From contig CAUDQR010000014.1 in assembly GCA_958451615.1 (NCBI GenBank), positions 1-63,897 on the forward strand: DNA of 63,897 nt, given 5' to 3'. The first letter of the stretch is position 1; each line of letters starts with the position of its first letter. A program made the position numbers and the translations under genes. The DNA comes from an uncultured Collinsella sp. (GTDB lineage: Bacteria; Actinomycetota; Coriobacteriia; Coriobacteriales; Coriobacteriaceae). The notes below the pieces were generated by a model that saw only the letters and a list, made by a program, of their open reading frames with translations, ran no database searches and had not been told where the DNA came from. Shown here in pieces: positions 9,011-17,091 of this stretch.

Positions 9011-10299
9011 TCACCTTCGTTTCTGTAATCGACTCCGAGCGAGCGCACAAGCCCCTCCACGTTGGCCTCCAAACGGAAGTCCCTCTCCCAAACGGCCCTT
9101 GCAGCGCGCCTCATAGAAGACCCTTCGGCCTTGCCCAAAAAGACGAATCGCTTTATGGCCGCGGCGACATCTTCCGGTCCACAGTCACTAGGTAGGAGAA
9201 AGCCGTTGACGCCATCGCTTACTATCTCGTGGGTTCCGCCAACGTCCGTGGCGATGACGGGAATGCCGAATCCGCAGGCCTCCATGATCGAAAGCGGCAG
9301 GCCCTCGCTTGACGAGACGTTCACGAAGACGTCGAAATGCTTCGCTGCGTACTCCCCCAAAAGCGCGTCGTTCGGCAAAGCCCCCGCGAACTTCGCGGTG
9401 GAGTGCGTCAGCAACGAGCAGGCGGCCCTCGCCTCCTCGAGCTGTGGGCCGTCGCCGTAATGGGTCCATTCGACGCGAAGCCCTTCGGCATCAAGAAGGG
9501 TGACAGCCTTAGCAAGAAGAGGCACGCGCTTAACGTCGACAATACGCGAGCACGAGACGACCCGCAACGGGCAGGTCAACGGCTCGCCGGACTTGTCTGG
9601 CATCACCCGCGTTCCGAGATAGGAGGTCGTCACCTTGCCCTCATGGCCCGGCCAGTTCGCGTTTATGTATTCCTCCCCGTCTTTCGAGCAGGGAAGCACT
9701 CCGGAAAGCTTGGATAGGAGGTATCCCCGGAAGGGCAAATAATGCACATCGGTACGATCTGCATACAGATCGTACCCATGTGCACGCGCAACGGCGCGTG
9801 CACATGGGTACGTGCCGGTCAGCCAAGCAGCGACCAAAGCGGTGTCGTAAAGCCAAAAGCTGTATATGTGCGTGGGCTCAAAGCCAAAGCGGACCAGTTC
9901 CTCCGCAAGCACGTCCGCCTTTGCCTTCGCCCTCGCGGCAAAGTAGCCCCGAAACACGCGCTTTCCGATTCCATGAACGGATTCTGTGGCATAGGCCTCA
10001 CGAACGTCCGCACCGCCCAAAAGGGGAAACGCGATCCCTTTGACTGCAAGCAAAGCCTTGTCCTTGGAGGTATTACCGCAACCCAAGGCCAGGGGCGTCA
10101 CATTGCCCGGCAGCGCGCAGGTGGGCGCGTCACCCGGCTGCGCCTCGGTCCCCACGGCGAGCACCTCGTCGAAATAGGTCGAAAGAACGCCTATCTCGTT
10201 CTCGAGATAGGCCTCAGCGGCGACCTCGCCGCGGTTAAAGGGGAACCTCCTCGTCAGAAGGAGCAGCCGTCTCTTTTTTTTATCAGCAGTAATCGCCAC
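9007..10299 (-). CDS. Family 4 glycosyltransferase with palindromes in its gene
   Basis: GT-B fold glycosyltransferase of about 430 residues. Family marks are LLLLTRRFPFNRGE at the N-terminus, RAHGYDLYADR in the middle, VVSCSRIVDVKR at the start of the donor domain, and SSSEGLPLSIMEACGFG with the conserved glutamates. I set the start at the GTG at 10299, 5 bases after the UDP-glucose dehydrogenase stop and preceded by AGGGAT; the frame is open further upstream but would then overlap that gene. Codons for residues around TYPCARAVARAHGYDLYADR form two adjacent perfect palindromes. Donor and acceptor are unknown. Confidence 0.83.
   Translation of the reverse strand: MAITADKKKRRLLLLTRRFPFNRGEVAAEAYLENEIGVLSTYFDEVLAVGTEAQPGDAPTCALPGNVTPLALGCGNTSKDKALLAVKGIAFPLLGGADVREAYATESVHGIGKRVFRGYFAARAKAKADVLAEELVRFGFEPTHIYSFWLYDTALVAAWLTGTYPCARAVARAHGYDLYADRTDVHYLPFRGYLLSKLSGVLPCSKDGEEYINANWPGHEGKVTTSYLGTRVMPDKSGEPLTCPLRVVSCSRIVDVKRVPLLAKAVTLLDAEGLRVEWTHYGDGPQLEEARAACSLLTHSTAKFAGALPNDALLGEYAAKHFDVFVNVSSSEGLPLSIMEACGFGIPVIATDVGGTHEIVSDGVNGFLLPSDCGPEDVAAAIKRFVFLGKAEGSSMRRAARAVWERDFRLEANVEGLVRSLGVDYRNEGE
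9751..9811. repeat. Two abutting perfect palindromes inside a glycosyltransferase gene
   Basis: The first palindrome has 11-bp arms (9751-9761 and 9766-9776) with loop CATA. The second has 18-bp arms, GTACCCATGTGCACGCGC at 9772-9789 and its exact complement at 9794-9811, with loop AACG. They share a GTACC unit, so the two hairpins compete at their border. The protein encoded across them matches the family well, so they are not a simple insertion. Confidence 0.9.
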
Positions 10300-10304
10300 A
10301 AATA

Positions 10305-11576
10305 CTAATCCCTCTTGAATAGGTCGCGGGTATACACCTTGCCGGCAACATCGGCCAGATCGTCGCTCCACCGGTTGGCAATGATCACGTCGCACTCGGC
10401 CTTGAACCTCTCAAGGTCATGCGTCACCTCGGAACCGAAGAATTCCGGCGCGTCCAGCGTTGGCTCGTAGACAACGACCGGCACTCCCTTGGCCTTCACG
10501 CGCTTCATAACGCCCTGGATGGAACTGGCGCGGAAATTGTCGGAGTTCGACTTCATGGTCAGGCGGTACACGCCCGCCACGGGCTTCTCCTTGCCTTCGT
10601 ATACCTTGTCCCACAGCAGTTGCAGTACCTCGTCTGCAATGTAGTCCTTGCGAGTGCGGTTGGCATCGACGATGGCCTCGATAAGGTTCTGAGGCACGTC
10701 CTTATAGTTGGCCAGCAACTGCTTGGTGTCCTTGGGCAGGCAGTAGCCGCCGTAGCCGAAGGAGGGGTTGTTGTAGTGGGAGCCAATGCGGGGCTCTAGG
10801 CACACGCCATCGATGACGTCCTTGGTGTTGAGTCCCCTCATCTCGCAGTAAGTGTCCAGCTCATTGAAGTACGCCACGCGAAGTGCCAGGTAGGTGTTGG
10901 CGAACAGCTTCACGGCCTCCGCCTCGGTGGTACCAAGAACGAGCTGCGGGATGCCCGTCGTGCCATCAGGGTTGGTGCGCTCAAGCTCGGCGGGGCCGAC
11001 GCCTTGGGCGAGCAGCCCAGCAAACGTCTTTGCGGCCTTCACAGCTTCCTCGTCGTCCTTGGGCGCGCCCACAACGATGCGGCTAGGGTGCAAATTATCG
11101 TAGAGCGCCTTGCTCTCTCGAAGGAACTCGGGGCTGAAGATGATGCGGCTGTCGCCAAGCGTCTCGCGAAGCGACGAAGTGTAACCCACAGGGATGGTCG
11201 ACTTGATGACAATCCAGGCCGTCGGGTTCACCGAGCGGATTGCCGAAATTGCGGCTTCAACAGACGAGGTGTCGAAAAAGTTGCGGTCCGAGTCGTAGTT
11301 CGTTGGCGTGGCCACGATGGCGAAATCCGCGCCTGTATAGGCCTCGGCGACGTCCACGGTTGCATGCAGGTCGAGCTTCCTTGTGCCCGCCTTAGCCTCG
11401 GCCAGGAAGAGCTCAATCTCGTCGTCCTGGATGGGCGACTGAAAAGCGTTAATCTTCTCTACCTTCTCAGAGACGATGTCGAGCGCGCGCACCTCGTTGT
11501 GCTGCGAGAGCAGAACGGCCAACGAGAGCCCCACATAGCCGGTGCCGGCGACTGCTATCTTCATTTTTTCGGACAT
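10305..11576 (-). CDS. ugd: UDP-glucose 6-dehydrogenase
   Basis: Oxidises UDP-glucose to UDP-glucuronate with two NAD+ in the cytoplasm. The 423-residue protein has the N-terminal Rossmann motif [24 protein letters not shown] and the SPEFLRES strand. [15 protein letters not shown] carries the catalytic cysteine, and the C-terminal UDP-binding domain is complete. The ATG at 11576 lies behind AAAGG; the frame stays open 10 codons further upstream. It supplies uronic acid precursors to the operon, feeding the 4-epimerase and whichever transferases use glucuronate. Confidence 0.95.
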   Translation of the reverse strand: MSEKMKIAVAGTGYVGLSLAVLLSQHNEVRALDIVSEKVEKINAFQSPIQDDEIELFLAEAKAGTRKLDLHATVDVAEAYTGADFAIVATPTNYDSDRNFFDTSSVEAAISAIRSVNPTAWIVIKSTIPVGYTSSLRETLGDSRIIFSPEFLRESKALYDNLHPSRIVVGAPKDDEEAVKAAKTFAGLLAQGVGPAELERTNPDGTTGIPQLVLGTTEAEAVKLFANTYLALRVAYFNELDTYCEMRGLNTKDVIDGVCLEPRIGSHYNNPSFGYGGYCLPKDTKQLLANYKDVPQNLIEAIVDANRTRKDYIADEVLQLLWDKVYEGKEKPVAGVYRLTMKSNSDNFRASSIQGVMKRVKAKGVPVVVYEPTLDAPEFFGSEVTHDLERFKAECDVIIANRWSDDLADVAGKVYTRDLFKRD

Positions 11577-11619
11577 ATCATTCAACCTTTCGTTAAGAGC
11601 AGGCACACATATGAAATAG

Positions 11620-12537
11620 TTAGGATTTCGCCTTGCCGAAGAACTTCAGCGCCTCAGAGACGCAGGCGGCGGGCGATGAGGCAATGGCCTTTAAGGCGTA
11701 AATCACAGCCTGGCCTGGCTGGTTGCTGCGCTTCATAGCGAAGGCGAGCACGGCGTTGTGGCGAAATTCGATGTAGCGCACATCCTTCTTGCTGAGGCGC
11801 GGGTAGTAGCCGCGCACCACCTCGTGCCTTGCGACCTCGCCGTTTACCTTGTTCTTGCCAAGCGAGAGCCTCTCGCCGGAATGGAGGTACTGCCTCACGT
11901 GCACCTCGGGCATGTAGCCCATGTGGGCGCCAGCCTCTATGCAGCGCAGCATCAGCCACCAGTCTTGGCCGGTCGCCACCTCGCCGAAACCCTCAGTGCG
12001 GTCGAACAGGTCGCGCCTGAGCATATAGATGGACGTTGGGCTTATCGGCGTTAGGAGGTGCGCGCGCAGCAGACCCTCGGTGGAGAAGTCCTCGCAATGG
12101 TCGAGCCTGCGGTGCTCCACAAGCCGGCCACGTTCGTCATACCACGAGACATCCTGCCAGCTCATGTCGAGGGAGTTTTCCTGCATGAAGGCGACCTGGG
12201 TGGACACCTTGTCAGGCAGGAACTCGTCGTCATCGTCGAGGAACGTGAGGTACTCGCCCGTCGCCTGGCGGCAGGCGTAGTTGCGCGCCGCCCCGCCGCC
12301 GGTCTGGCCGGAGGTGTGCAGCAGCCTAAAGTGCGGAAGGCTCGCGGCATAGGGGGCGACCGCCGCGTCAGTCTCGGCGCTTTCCGGCCACTCCGGCCGA
12401 TTGTCGCTCACTACAATCAGTTCGATGTTCTCCGCGCCGTAGTCCTGCGCGGCGATTGAGTCCAGGGCCACGCGAATCCTGTCAGAGCGCTTGTAGGTCG
12501 GCACCACGATCGAGACGAGGGGTTTGTCAGCACTCAT
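11620..12537 (-). CDS. Family 2 glycosyltransferase
   Basis: GT-A fold inverting glycosyltransferase of 305 residues. It begins with the standard [13 protein letters not shown] strand, has [17 protein letters not shown] and the metal-binding [10 protein letters not shown] acid cluster, and the later [10 protein letters not shown] segment. It starts 3 bases after the stop of the sugar transferase gene. It probably adds the second sugar of the repeat unit, but order of action is a guess. Confidence 0.9.
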   Translation of the reverse strand: MSADKPLVSIVVPTYKRSDRIRVALDSIAAQDYGAENIELIVVSDNRPEWPESAETDAAVAPYAASLPHFRLLHTSGQTGGGAARNYACRQATGEYLTFLDDDDEFLPDKVSTQVAFMQENSLDMSWQDVSWYDERGRLVEHRRLDHCEDFSTEGLLRAHLLTPISPTSIYMLRRDLFDRTEGFGEVATGQDWWLMLRCIEAGAHMGYMPEVHVRQYLHSGERLSLGKNKVNGEVARHEVVRGYYPRLSKKDVRYIEFRHNAVLAFAMKRSNQPGQAVIYALKAIASSPAACVSEALKFFGKAKS

Positions 12538-12540
12538 GCG

Positions 12541-13341
12541 CTACCTCCCCGTCTTCTTCTTGCCGAACATGACGCCAAAGGTCTTGAAGAAGACCTTCCA
12601 GTCTGCCTTGAGGCTGGCACCCTTCGCGTAGGCAAGCTCGAACTCCTGGCGCAGGCCGTTCTCGAAGGTCGCGAGGTTGCGCGGGCCCGACTGCCAGGCA
12701 CCGGTAATGCCCTGCGGGACGGCAAGCACCTGCACCTGTTGCTCGTGCGTAAAGTTCCCGAGCTCCTCGTAGGTGATGGCGCGAGGGCCGATGACGGAGA
12801 GCTGGCCCGCGAGCACGTTGAAGAACTGGGGCAGCTCGTCCAGGGAAGTCTTGCGCAGGACGCGGCCTAGCTTGGTGATGCGGGGATCGTTTGTGACCTT
12901 CCGCTCGCGGTGCCACTCCTCGATCTGCTCGGGGCTGAGGTACTTCTCCACGTCGTTGGCGTCGGCGACCATGGAGCGGAACTTGAGCACGCGGATGGGG
13001 CGACCGAAGCGCCCCGCGCGCTCGTGAGCGTAGATGGGTGCGCCCTTGGTATCGGCCGCAATGAACGCACAGAGCACCGCGCCAGGGATGAGCCCCACGA
13101 CGCAGACGCACGCGCTGAACGCGATGTCGAAGGTGCGCTTGACGAAGCGGTAGCCAAGCGACCTCGTGTCGAGCGCGCGGGACTCTGCGGCAAACTCGGG
13201 CGAGCCTGGGAGGCTCATCGTGCCCGTGCTTGCAGCGGATCCGGCACCGGCGCCCGCCGCGCTCTCGCGCCGGTCCATGGCCTGAGCAATGAGCGCCGCG
13301 CCCACGGGCGCATTATCCTCTGTTACTTCTTTAGTAGTCAC
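12541..13341 (-). CDS. Initiating sugar-1-phosphate transferase (WcaJ/PglC-type)
   Basis: Bacterial sugar transferase that moves a sugar-1-phosphate from a nucleotide sugar to undecaprenyl phosphate, the first membrane step of repeat-unit synthesis. After a variable leader it has one hydrophobic helix, then the conserved cytosolic core: KFRSMVADAND, KVTNDPRITKLGRVLRKTSLDELPQFFNVL and GPRAITYEE. I place the start at GTG 13341, giving 266 residues. The frame is open to a TTG at 13395, and that extended version would include the G10 tract as codons for three glycines. Neither start has a strong ribosome site, so the true start is uncertain. Confidence 0.85.
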   Translation of the reverse strand: MTTKEVTEDNAPVGAALIAQAMDRRESAAGAGAGSAASTGTMSLPGSPEFAAESRALDTRSLGYRFVKRTFDIAFSACVCVVGLIPGAVLCAFIAADTKGAPIYAHERAGRFGRPIRVLKFRSMVADANDVEKYLSPEQIEEWHRERKVTNDPRITKLGRVLRKTSLDELPQFFNVLAGQLSVIGPRAITYEELGNFTHEQQVQVLAVPQGITGAWQSGPRNLATFENGLRQEFELAYAKGASLKADWKVFFKTFGVMFGKKKTGR

Positions 13342-13370
13342 AATAAAAATTTCGTTCCTGTCCCCAGGAA

Positions 13371-13380
13371 CCCCCCCCCC
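13371..13380. repeat. G10 tract at the 5' end of the sugar transferase gene
   Basis: Ten C on the plus strand, ten G in the mRNA sense. It lies between a possible TTG start at 13395 and the GTG at 13341. A length change would either frameshift an upstream start or alter the leader of the first enzyme in the pathway. Confidence 0.85.
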
Positions 13381-13427
13381 AATCCACAAATTCAAAAACC
13401 AAATAAATTGCCGGCGTAACGTCTTCC

Positions 13428-14018
13428 TTACGTTTTGCTCGGCACGTCTAACGGAAGCAGCTCCCTAAATGCGGAGTCGCCTTCGCCCACGTCCACCAGG
13501 CACCAGCGCTTGTGACGGTCGATCTTTTTTACGTGGGCCTCTTGCCCCACAAGTGGGCCCTGCTCTATGTGCAGCACACCGTCTTCAATGCGCGCAACGC
13601 TGTTGCGCACCACGCCGTCGTCGTCGAGCACGCTGCGGTACCAGTCCTGCGCATCGTCCGGCATGGGCGCATAGGCCCGCTCCCTGCTGCCGGCGATGCG
13701 GCAGCCAAAGCTCAACTGAGCCAAAGCCCTATCGAGCGCTGCGGCATCGTGCGTGGCGACGAAGAAATATTCCTTGTACATGGGTTTGGTTTGGAGCGAC
13801 CATGCGCCGTCCCGCTTAAACCAGAACTCCTTTTGCATCACAAAAGCGTCCTGCATAAGGTTGTGCGGGATAATGCAGCGGACCTTTTCGCAGATCTCGC
13901 GCTCTTTTCCATTGGGGGTGTGGACCAGATACCAGCGGACGCGGCCGTGCTGGCTGTTGGTGCTGGCGCCGTTAAATGCGCCCGGCAGCTGCTCTTGGCG
14001 CCGTGCCGTCTGTTCCAT
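13428..14018 (-). CDS. NusG-family transcription antiterminator (LoaP/RfaH-like)
   Basis: A 196-residue NusG paralogue, probably specific for the polysaccharide operon that follows it. After a short polar leader comes the NGN domain (VRWYLVHTPNGKEREICEKV, QKEFWFKRDGAW, KPMYKEYFFV) and a C-terminal KOW motif (QGPLVGQEAHVKKIDRHKR). Such proteins bind RNA polymerase paused at a leader signal and suppress termination along long operons. It is the first gene on this strand after the tandem thrS terminators. The ATG at 14018 has AGAGGGGG upstream. LoaP-type function is inferred from the domain pair and location; it is too divergent and well placed to be the general NusG. Confidence 0.83.
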   Translation of the reverse strand: MEQTARRQEQLPGAFNGASTNSQHGRVRWYLVHTPNGKEREICEKVRCIIPHNLMQDAFVMQKEFWFKRDGAWSLQTKPMYKEYFFVATHDAAALDRALAQLSFGCRIAGSRERAYAPMPDDAQDWYRSVLDDDGVVRNSVARIEDGVLHIEQGPLVGQEAHVKKIDRHKRWCLVDVGEGDSAFRELLPLDVPSKT

Positions 14019-14110
14019 GTTCTCGCCCCCTCTTTTTGGCTTTGCGATGCACGCAAATGCAGGGGCGTTTAGAACAGGCTTCTCGCTCGCAGCTAGGCGC
14101 AGTCGCAAAA

Positions 14111-14232
14111 GTACAGGTTTTTGTATCTTTCGACAGACGACATTATACGAGCAATTAATCAGCGTTTGCCCAGATTACGCAAAATGTACTGCTAGTAGGT
14201 ACATCTCCATACCCCTCTATAAAAACCTGTAC
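14111..14232 (-). promoter_or_regulatory. Promoter region of the antiterminator/capsule operon, bounded by an inverted repeat
   Basis: A perfect TATAAT -10 box reads leftwards at 14147-14142, about 125 bases before the antiterminator start; I see no good -35. A 12-bp inverted repeat (GTACAGGTTTTT at 14111-14122 and its complement at 14221-14232) brackets it with a 98-bp core. A shorter dyad, ATGTAC-N9-GTACAT, lies at 14184-14204. The GTAC-centred sites could be operators; the bracketing arms could also allow inversion. Confidence 0.5.
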
Positions 14233-14250
14233 CTTTTTGTGCAACAAAAA

Positions 14251-14271
14251 AAGCCGCTCAACCAGCGGCTT
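14251..14271 (-). terminator. Second intrinsic terminator after thrS
   Basis: An 8-bp stem (AAGCCGCT and complement) with a 5-base loop, followed on the minus strand by a run of T. It backs up the terminator at 14290-14322 and insulates the capsule operon from thrS read-through. Confidence 0.8.
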
Positions 14272-14289
14272 TTCTTATTTCGGCATGAA

Positions 14290-14322
14290 AAAGGCGACCG
14301 CCCTGTGTAGACGGTCGCCTTT
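14290..14322 (-). terminator. Intrinsic terminator of thrS
   Basis: The stem AAAGGCGACCG pairs with its complement across an 11-base loop, and TTTTT follows on the minus strand, 23 bases past the thrS stop codon. Confidence 0.85.
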
Positions 14323-14344
14323 GTTAATTGTTGTGAAGTTTGCC

Positions 14345-16108
14345 TTAGGCGCGAGTCTTGATCTCCTCGAGCACCTTCGCAACAAACTCGTCAACGCTCA
14401 TCTGAACGGTCTCGTTGGAGCGATCGCGGACGGAGATGTTGCCGGCCTCGACCTCCTTCTCGCCCAGAATGAGCATGTAGGGCACGCGGTCGATGCTGCG
14501 GGCCTCGCGGATCTTGTAGCCGATCTTCTCGTCGCGGTCGTCGCAGACCACGCGAATGCCGGCCTCCTCCAGCTTGGCACACACCTCGTGGGCGTAGTCG
14601 CGGCTCTTCTCGGAGACAGGAAGCGCTTTGACCTGCACGGGAGCCAGCCAGGTGGGGAACTTGCCCGCAAAGTGCTCAATCAGAATACCAATGAAGCGCT
14701 CGATGGAGCCAAAGCATACGCGGTGCAGCATGATGGGGCGCTTCTTGGTGCCGTCGGCGTCCACGTACTCAAGATCAAAGTTGAGCGGCATCTGGAAGTC
14801 GAGCTGGACGGTGCCGCACTGCCAGGTACGTCCGAGCGAGTCCTCCAGGTGGAAGTCGATCTTGGGGCCGTAGAAGGCGCCATCGCCCTCGTTGACCTCG
14901 TAGTCCATGCCCAGCTTCTCCAGAGCGGTGCGCAGGCCCTCCTCAGCGCGTGCCCAGTCCTCGTCGGAACCCATGGAGTCCTCGGGGCGGGTGGAAAGCT
15001 CAACATGATACTTAAAGCCAAACTTTTGGTACACGGAGTCGATGAGGTTGACCACGCCCACGATCTCGTCGGTCAGCTGGTCGGGACGCACAAACAGGTG
15101 GGCGTCGTCCTGGTTAAAGCAGCGCACGCGGAACAGGCCGTGCAGGGCGCCGCGCAGCTCGTGGCGGTGCACCAGGCCAATCTCGCCGGCGCGGATGGGC
15201 AGCTCGCGGTAGGAATGCGGCTTGGAGGCGTACACCAGCACGCCGCCGGGGCAGTTCATGGGCTTAATGCAGTACTCTTCGTCGTCGATGACGGTGGAGT
15301 ACATGTTGTCCTTGTAGTGGTCCCAGTGGCCCGAGGTCTTCCACAGTTGCTTGTTCATAATGAGCGGCGTGGAGATCTCCACGTAGCCGGCCTTGTGGTG
15401 GATCTCGCGCCAGTAGTCCAGCAGCGTGTTCTTAAGGATCATGCCGTTGGGCAGGAAGAACGGGAAGCCGGGGGCCTCGTCGCGCATCATAAAGAGGTCC
15501 ATCTCGCGGCCGATCTTGCGGTGGTCGCGCTTCTTGGCCTCCTCCAGCATGTTCATGTGCTCGTCGAGCTCTTCCTTGGTGGCAAAGGCGACGCCGTTGA
15601 TGCGGGTGAGCATCTTGTTGTCCTTGTCGCCCTTCCAGTAAGCGCCCGAGACGCCGGTGAGCTTAAAGGCCTTAAGGGCCTTGGTGTAGCAGATGTGGGG
15701 GCCGACGCACATGTCGATGTAGTCGCCCTGCTGGTAGAAGGTGATGCGGGCGTCGTCGTCCAGGTCGCCGATGTGCTCGACCTTGTACTTCTCGCCGCGC
15801 TCCTCCATAAGGGCGATGGCCTCGGCGCGGGGCTTCTCGTACACGGTGAACTTGAGGTTCTCCTTGACGATCTTTTTCATCTCGGCCTCGATCGCGGGGA
15901 AGTCGTCCTCGCTGATCTTGACGCCCTCGGGCAGGTCGACGTCGTAGTAGAAGCCGTTGTCGGTCGCGGGACCGTAGGCAAAGTCGGCCTGGGGGTATAG
16001 GCGCTTGATGGCCTGCGCCATGATGTGCGCGGCGGAGTGGCGGATGACGTGCGTGACCTCGTCCTGTGGGAGCTCGGCCACCGAACCGTCATTGTAGAGT
16101 GCCTTCAT
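14345..16108 (-). CDS. thrS: Threonyl-tRNA synthetase (no TGS domain)
   Basis: Class II synthetase of 587 residues that charges tRNA-Thr. The editing domain starts almost at the N-terminus (RHSAAHIMAQA, later CVGPH), followed by the catalytic core with KPMNCPGG, RCFNQDDAH and HRVCFGSIERFIGILIEHF, then the anticodon-binding domain to KTRA. Many bacterial ThrRS are about 640 residues with an N-terminal TGS domain of some 60 residues; that domain is absent here. The ATG at 16108 follows AGAGGAG; the longer open frame upstream has no family similarity. Confidence 0.95.
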   Translation of the reverse strand: MKALYNDGSVAELPQDEVTHVIRHSAAHIMAQAIKRLYPQADFAYGPATDNGFYYDVDLPEGVKISEDDFPAIEAEMKKIVKENLKFTVYEKPRAEAIALMEERGEKYKVEHIGDLDDDARITFYQQGDYIDMCVGPHICYTKALKAFKLTGVSGAYWKGDKDNKMLTRINGVAFATKEELDEHMNMLEEAKKRDHRKIGREMDLFMMRDEAPGFPFFLPNGMILKNTLLDYWREIHHKAGYVEISTPLIMNKQLWKTSGHWDHYKDNMYSTVIDDEEYCIKPMNCPGGVLVYASKPHSYRELPIRAGEIGLVHRHELRGALHGLFRVRCFNQDDAHLFVRPDQLTDEIVGVVNLIDSVYQKFGFKYHVELSTRPEDSMGSDEDWARAEEGLRTALEKLGMDYEVNEGDGAFYGPKIDFHLEDSLGRTWQCGTVQLDFQMPLNFDLEYVDADGTKKRPIMLHRVCFGSIERFIGILIEHFAGKFPTWLAPVQVKALPVSEKSRDYAHEVCAKLEEAGIRVVCDDRDEKIGYKIREARSIDRVPYMLILGEKEVEAGNISVRDRSNETVQMSVDEFVAKVLEEIKTRA

Positions 16109-16135
16109 GGGTATGTTTTCTCCTCTCGGATGCCT

Positions 16136-16206
16136 GATGCAAGTGCGTGCGATGCGCTCGGCGTTTTTGACTTGCATCATTATAGGCAGGTTGCCTTGGT
16201 ATACAA
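16136..16206 (-). promoter_or_regulatory. thrS promoter with adjacent inverted repeat
   Basis: TTGTAT (16206-16201) and TATAAT (16184-16179) are 16 bases apart, a good housekeeping promoter, with a leader of about 65 bases. Directly downstream lies GATGCAAGT (16178-16170), repeated in inverted form at 16144-16136. The first arm spans the expected start of transcription, so this looks more like an operator than an RNA hairpin. I found no T-box motif. Confidence 0.6.
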
Positions 16207-16334
16207 GCGCCCGCCGCACCTTAATGGCACGGCGGGCGATTTTCTACGCATGCTTCATCGTGTGGAGGCGGGGTGCGCGCGGCTTGTGGCGCTTGCGACG
16301 CCCGTGGCTTGCGGCCGGCCCGGCGATGGATGCG

Positions 16335-16766
16335 TTACTGGATGCGAGTTCGGCAGTAGGGGCAGACCTTCCAGTGCGCATCGAGCGGACGATGGCAGCT
16401 GGGGCAGACGTTGCGAACCTGGGTATCGCACACCGGGCAGACGACGAAGTCCTTCTCGATGGGCGCGCCGCACTGCGGGCAGGTGCCGTACTGGGCAAGC
16501 TGGCGCTCGCGCAGGGCCATGTCCAGCTCCTGCTCCTCGCGGTCGGACGCGTAGGAGTGCGGGCGCAGGACCAGGTAGGCGATGAGGCCTACAAACGGGA
16601 TGAGGGCGATGATGCCCCATGCCACATAGGCGCTGGCGCCGCGGCGGCGAGCGTCGATGAACACATAGACGACCGACAGCACATACAGGGCGATGATAAA
16701 GCCAACGAAGGCATAGACGACGCCCATAAGCTGCGGCGACATGAGCTCGGAGATGTACTTGGACAT
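16335..16766 (-). CDS. Membrane protein with C-terminal double zinc ribbon
   Basis: A 143-residue protein. Two hydrophobic helices near residues 10-35 and 48-68 surround a short basic loop (DARRRGAS), as in the small PLDc_N-type membrane domain. The C-terminal half has repeated Cys pairs, CPQCG, CPVC, CPSCH and CPYC, consistent with two zinc ribbons in the cytoplasm. The ATG at 16766 follows GAAAGG. The function of this family is unknown to me; it may bind a protein or nucleic acid at the membrane. It is divergent from the glycerol-3-phosphate-like operon. Confidence 0.75.
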   Translation of the reverse strand: MSKYISELMSPQLMGVVYAFVGFIIALYVLSVVYVFIDARRRGASAYVAWGIIALIPFVGLIAYLVLRPHSYASDREEQELDMALRERQLAQYGTCPQCGAPIEKDFVVCPVCDTQVRNVCPSCHRPLDAHWKVCPYCRTRIQ

Positions 16767-17091
16767 TACGGGTACCTTTCGGAATATTAACAGTACGGTC
16801 AAGTTTACCACGGGGTTTGTTTATATGGGACCACGGCTAGGGGCGGGGCTGGCGCGGACACAAACATCTCAATCTGTAACAGGTGGAGGCGAAATCCGGG
16901 TCTAGATGTTACAGATCGAGACGAACGGTTTCCATAGTTGTCGGCAGACGAGGTTGTCGACGTTACCGGGCCTCACCTCGTCTGCCGTTGGCGGGTGTTG
17001 CGGGGCTGTTCGCCGCATTGCCGCCGCGCTGGGGGTGTGCAGACCGTAGGATAGTCTTATTGACAGCCTGTCAACTTGTCTGGGAGGCACT
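16767..17091. promoter_or_regulatory. Divergent intergenic region with three inverted repeats
   Basis: No gene. It holds ATCTGTAACA at 16872-16881 with its complement at 16907-16916; CGGCAGACGAGG at 16942-16953 with its complement at 16976-16987; and the compact dyad TTGACA-GCC-TGTCAA at 17060-17074, just before the GGGAGG ribosome site of the next gene. The last is well placed to be an operator for the plus-strand operon. Confidence 0.5.
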
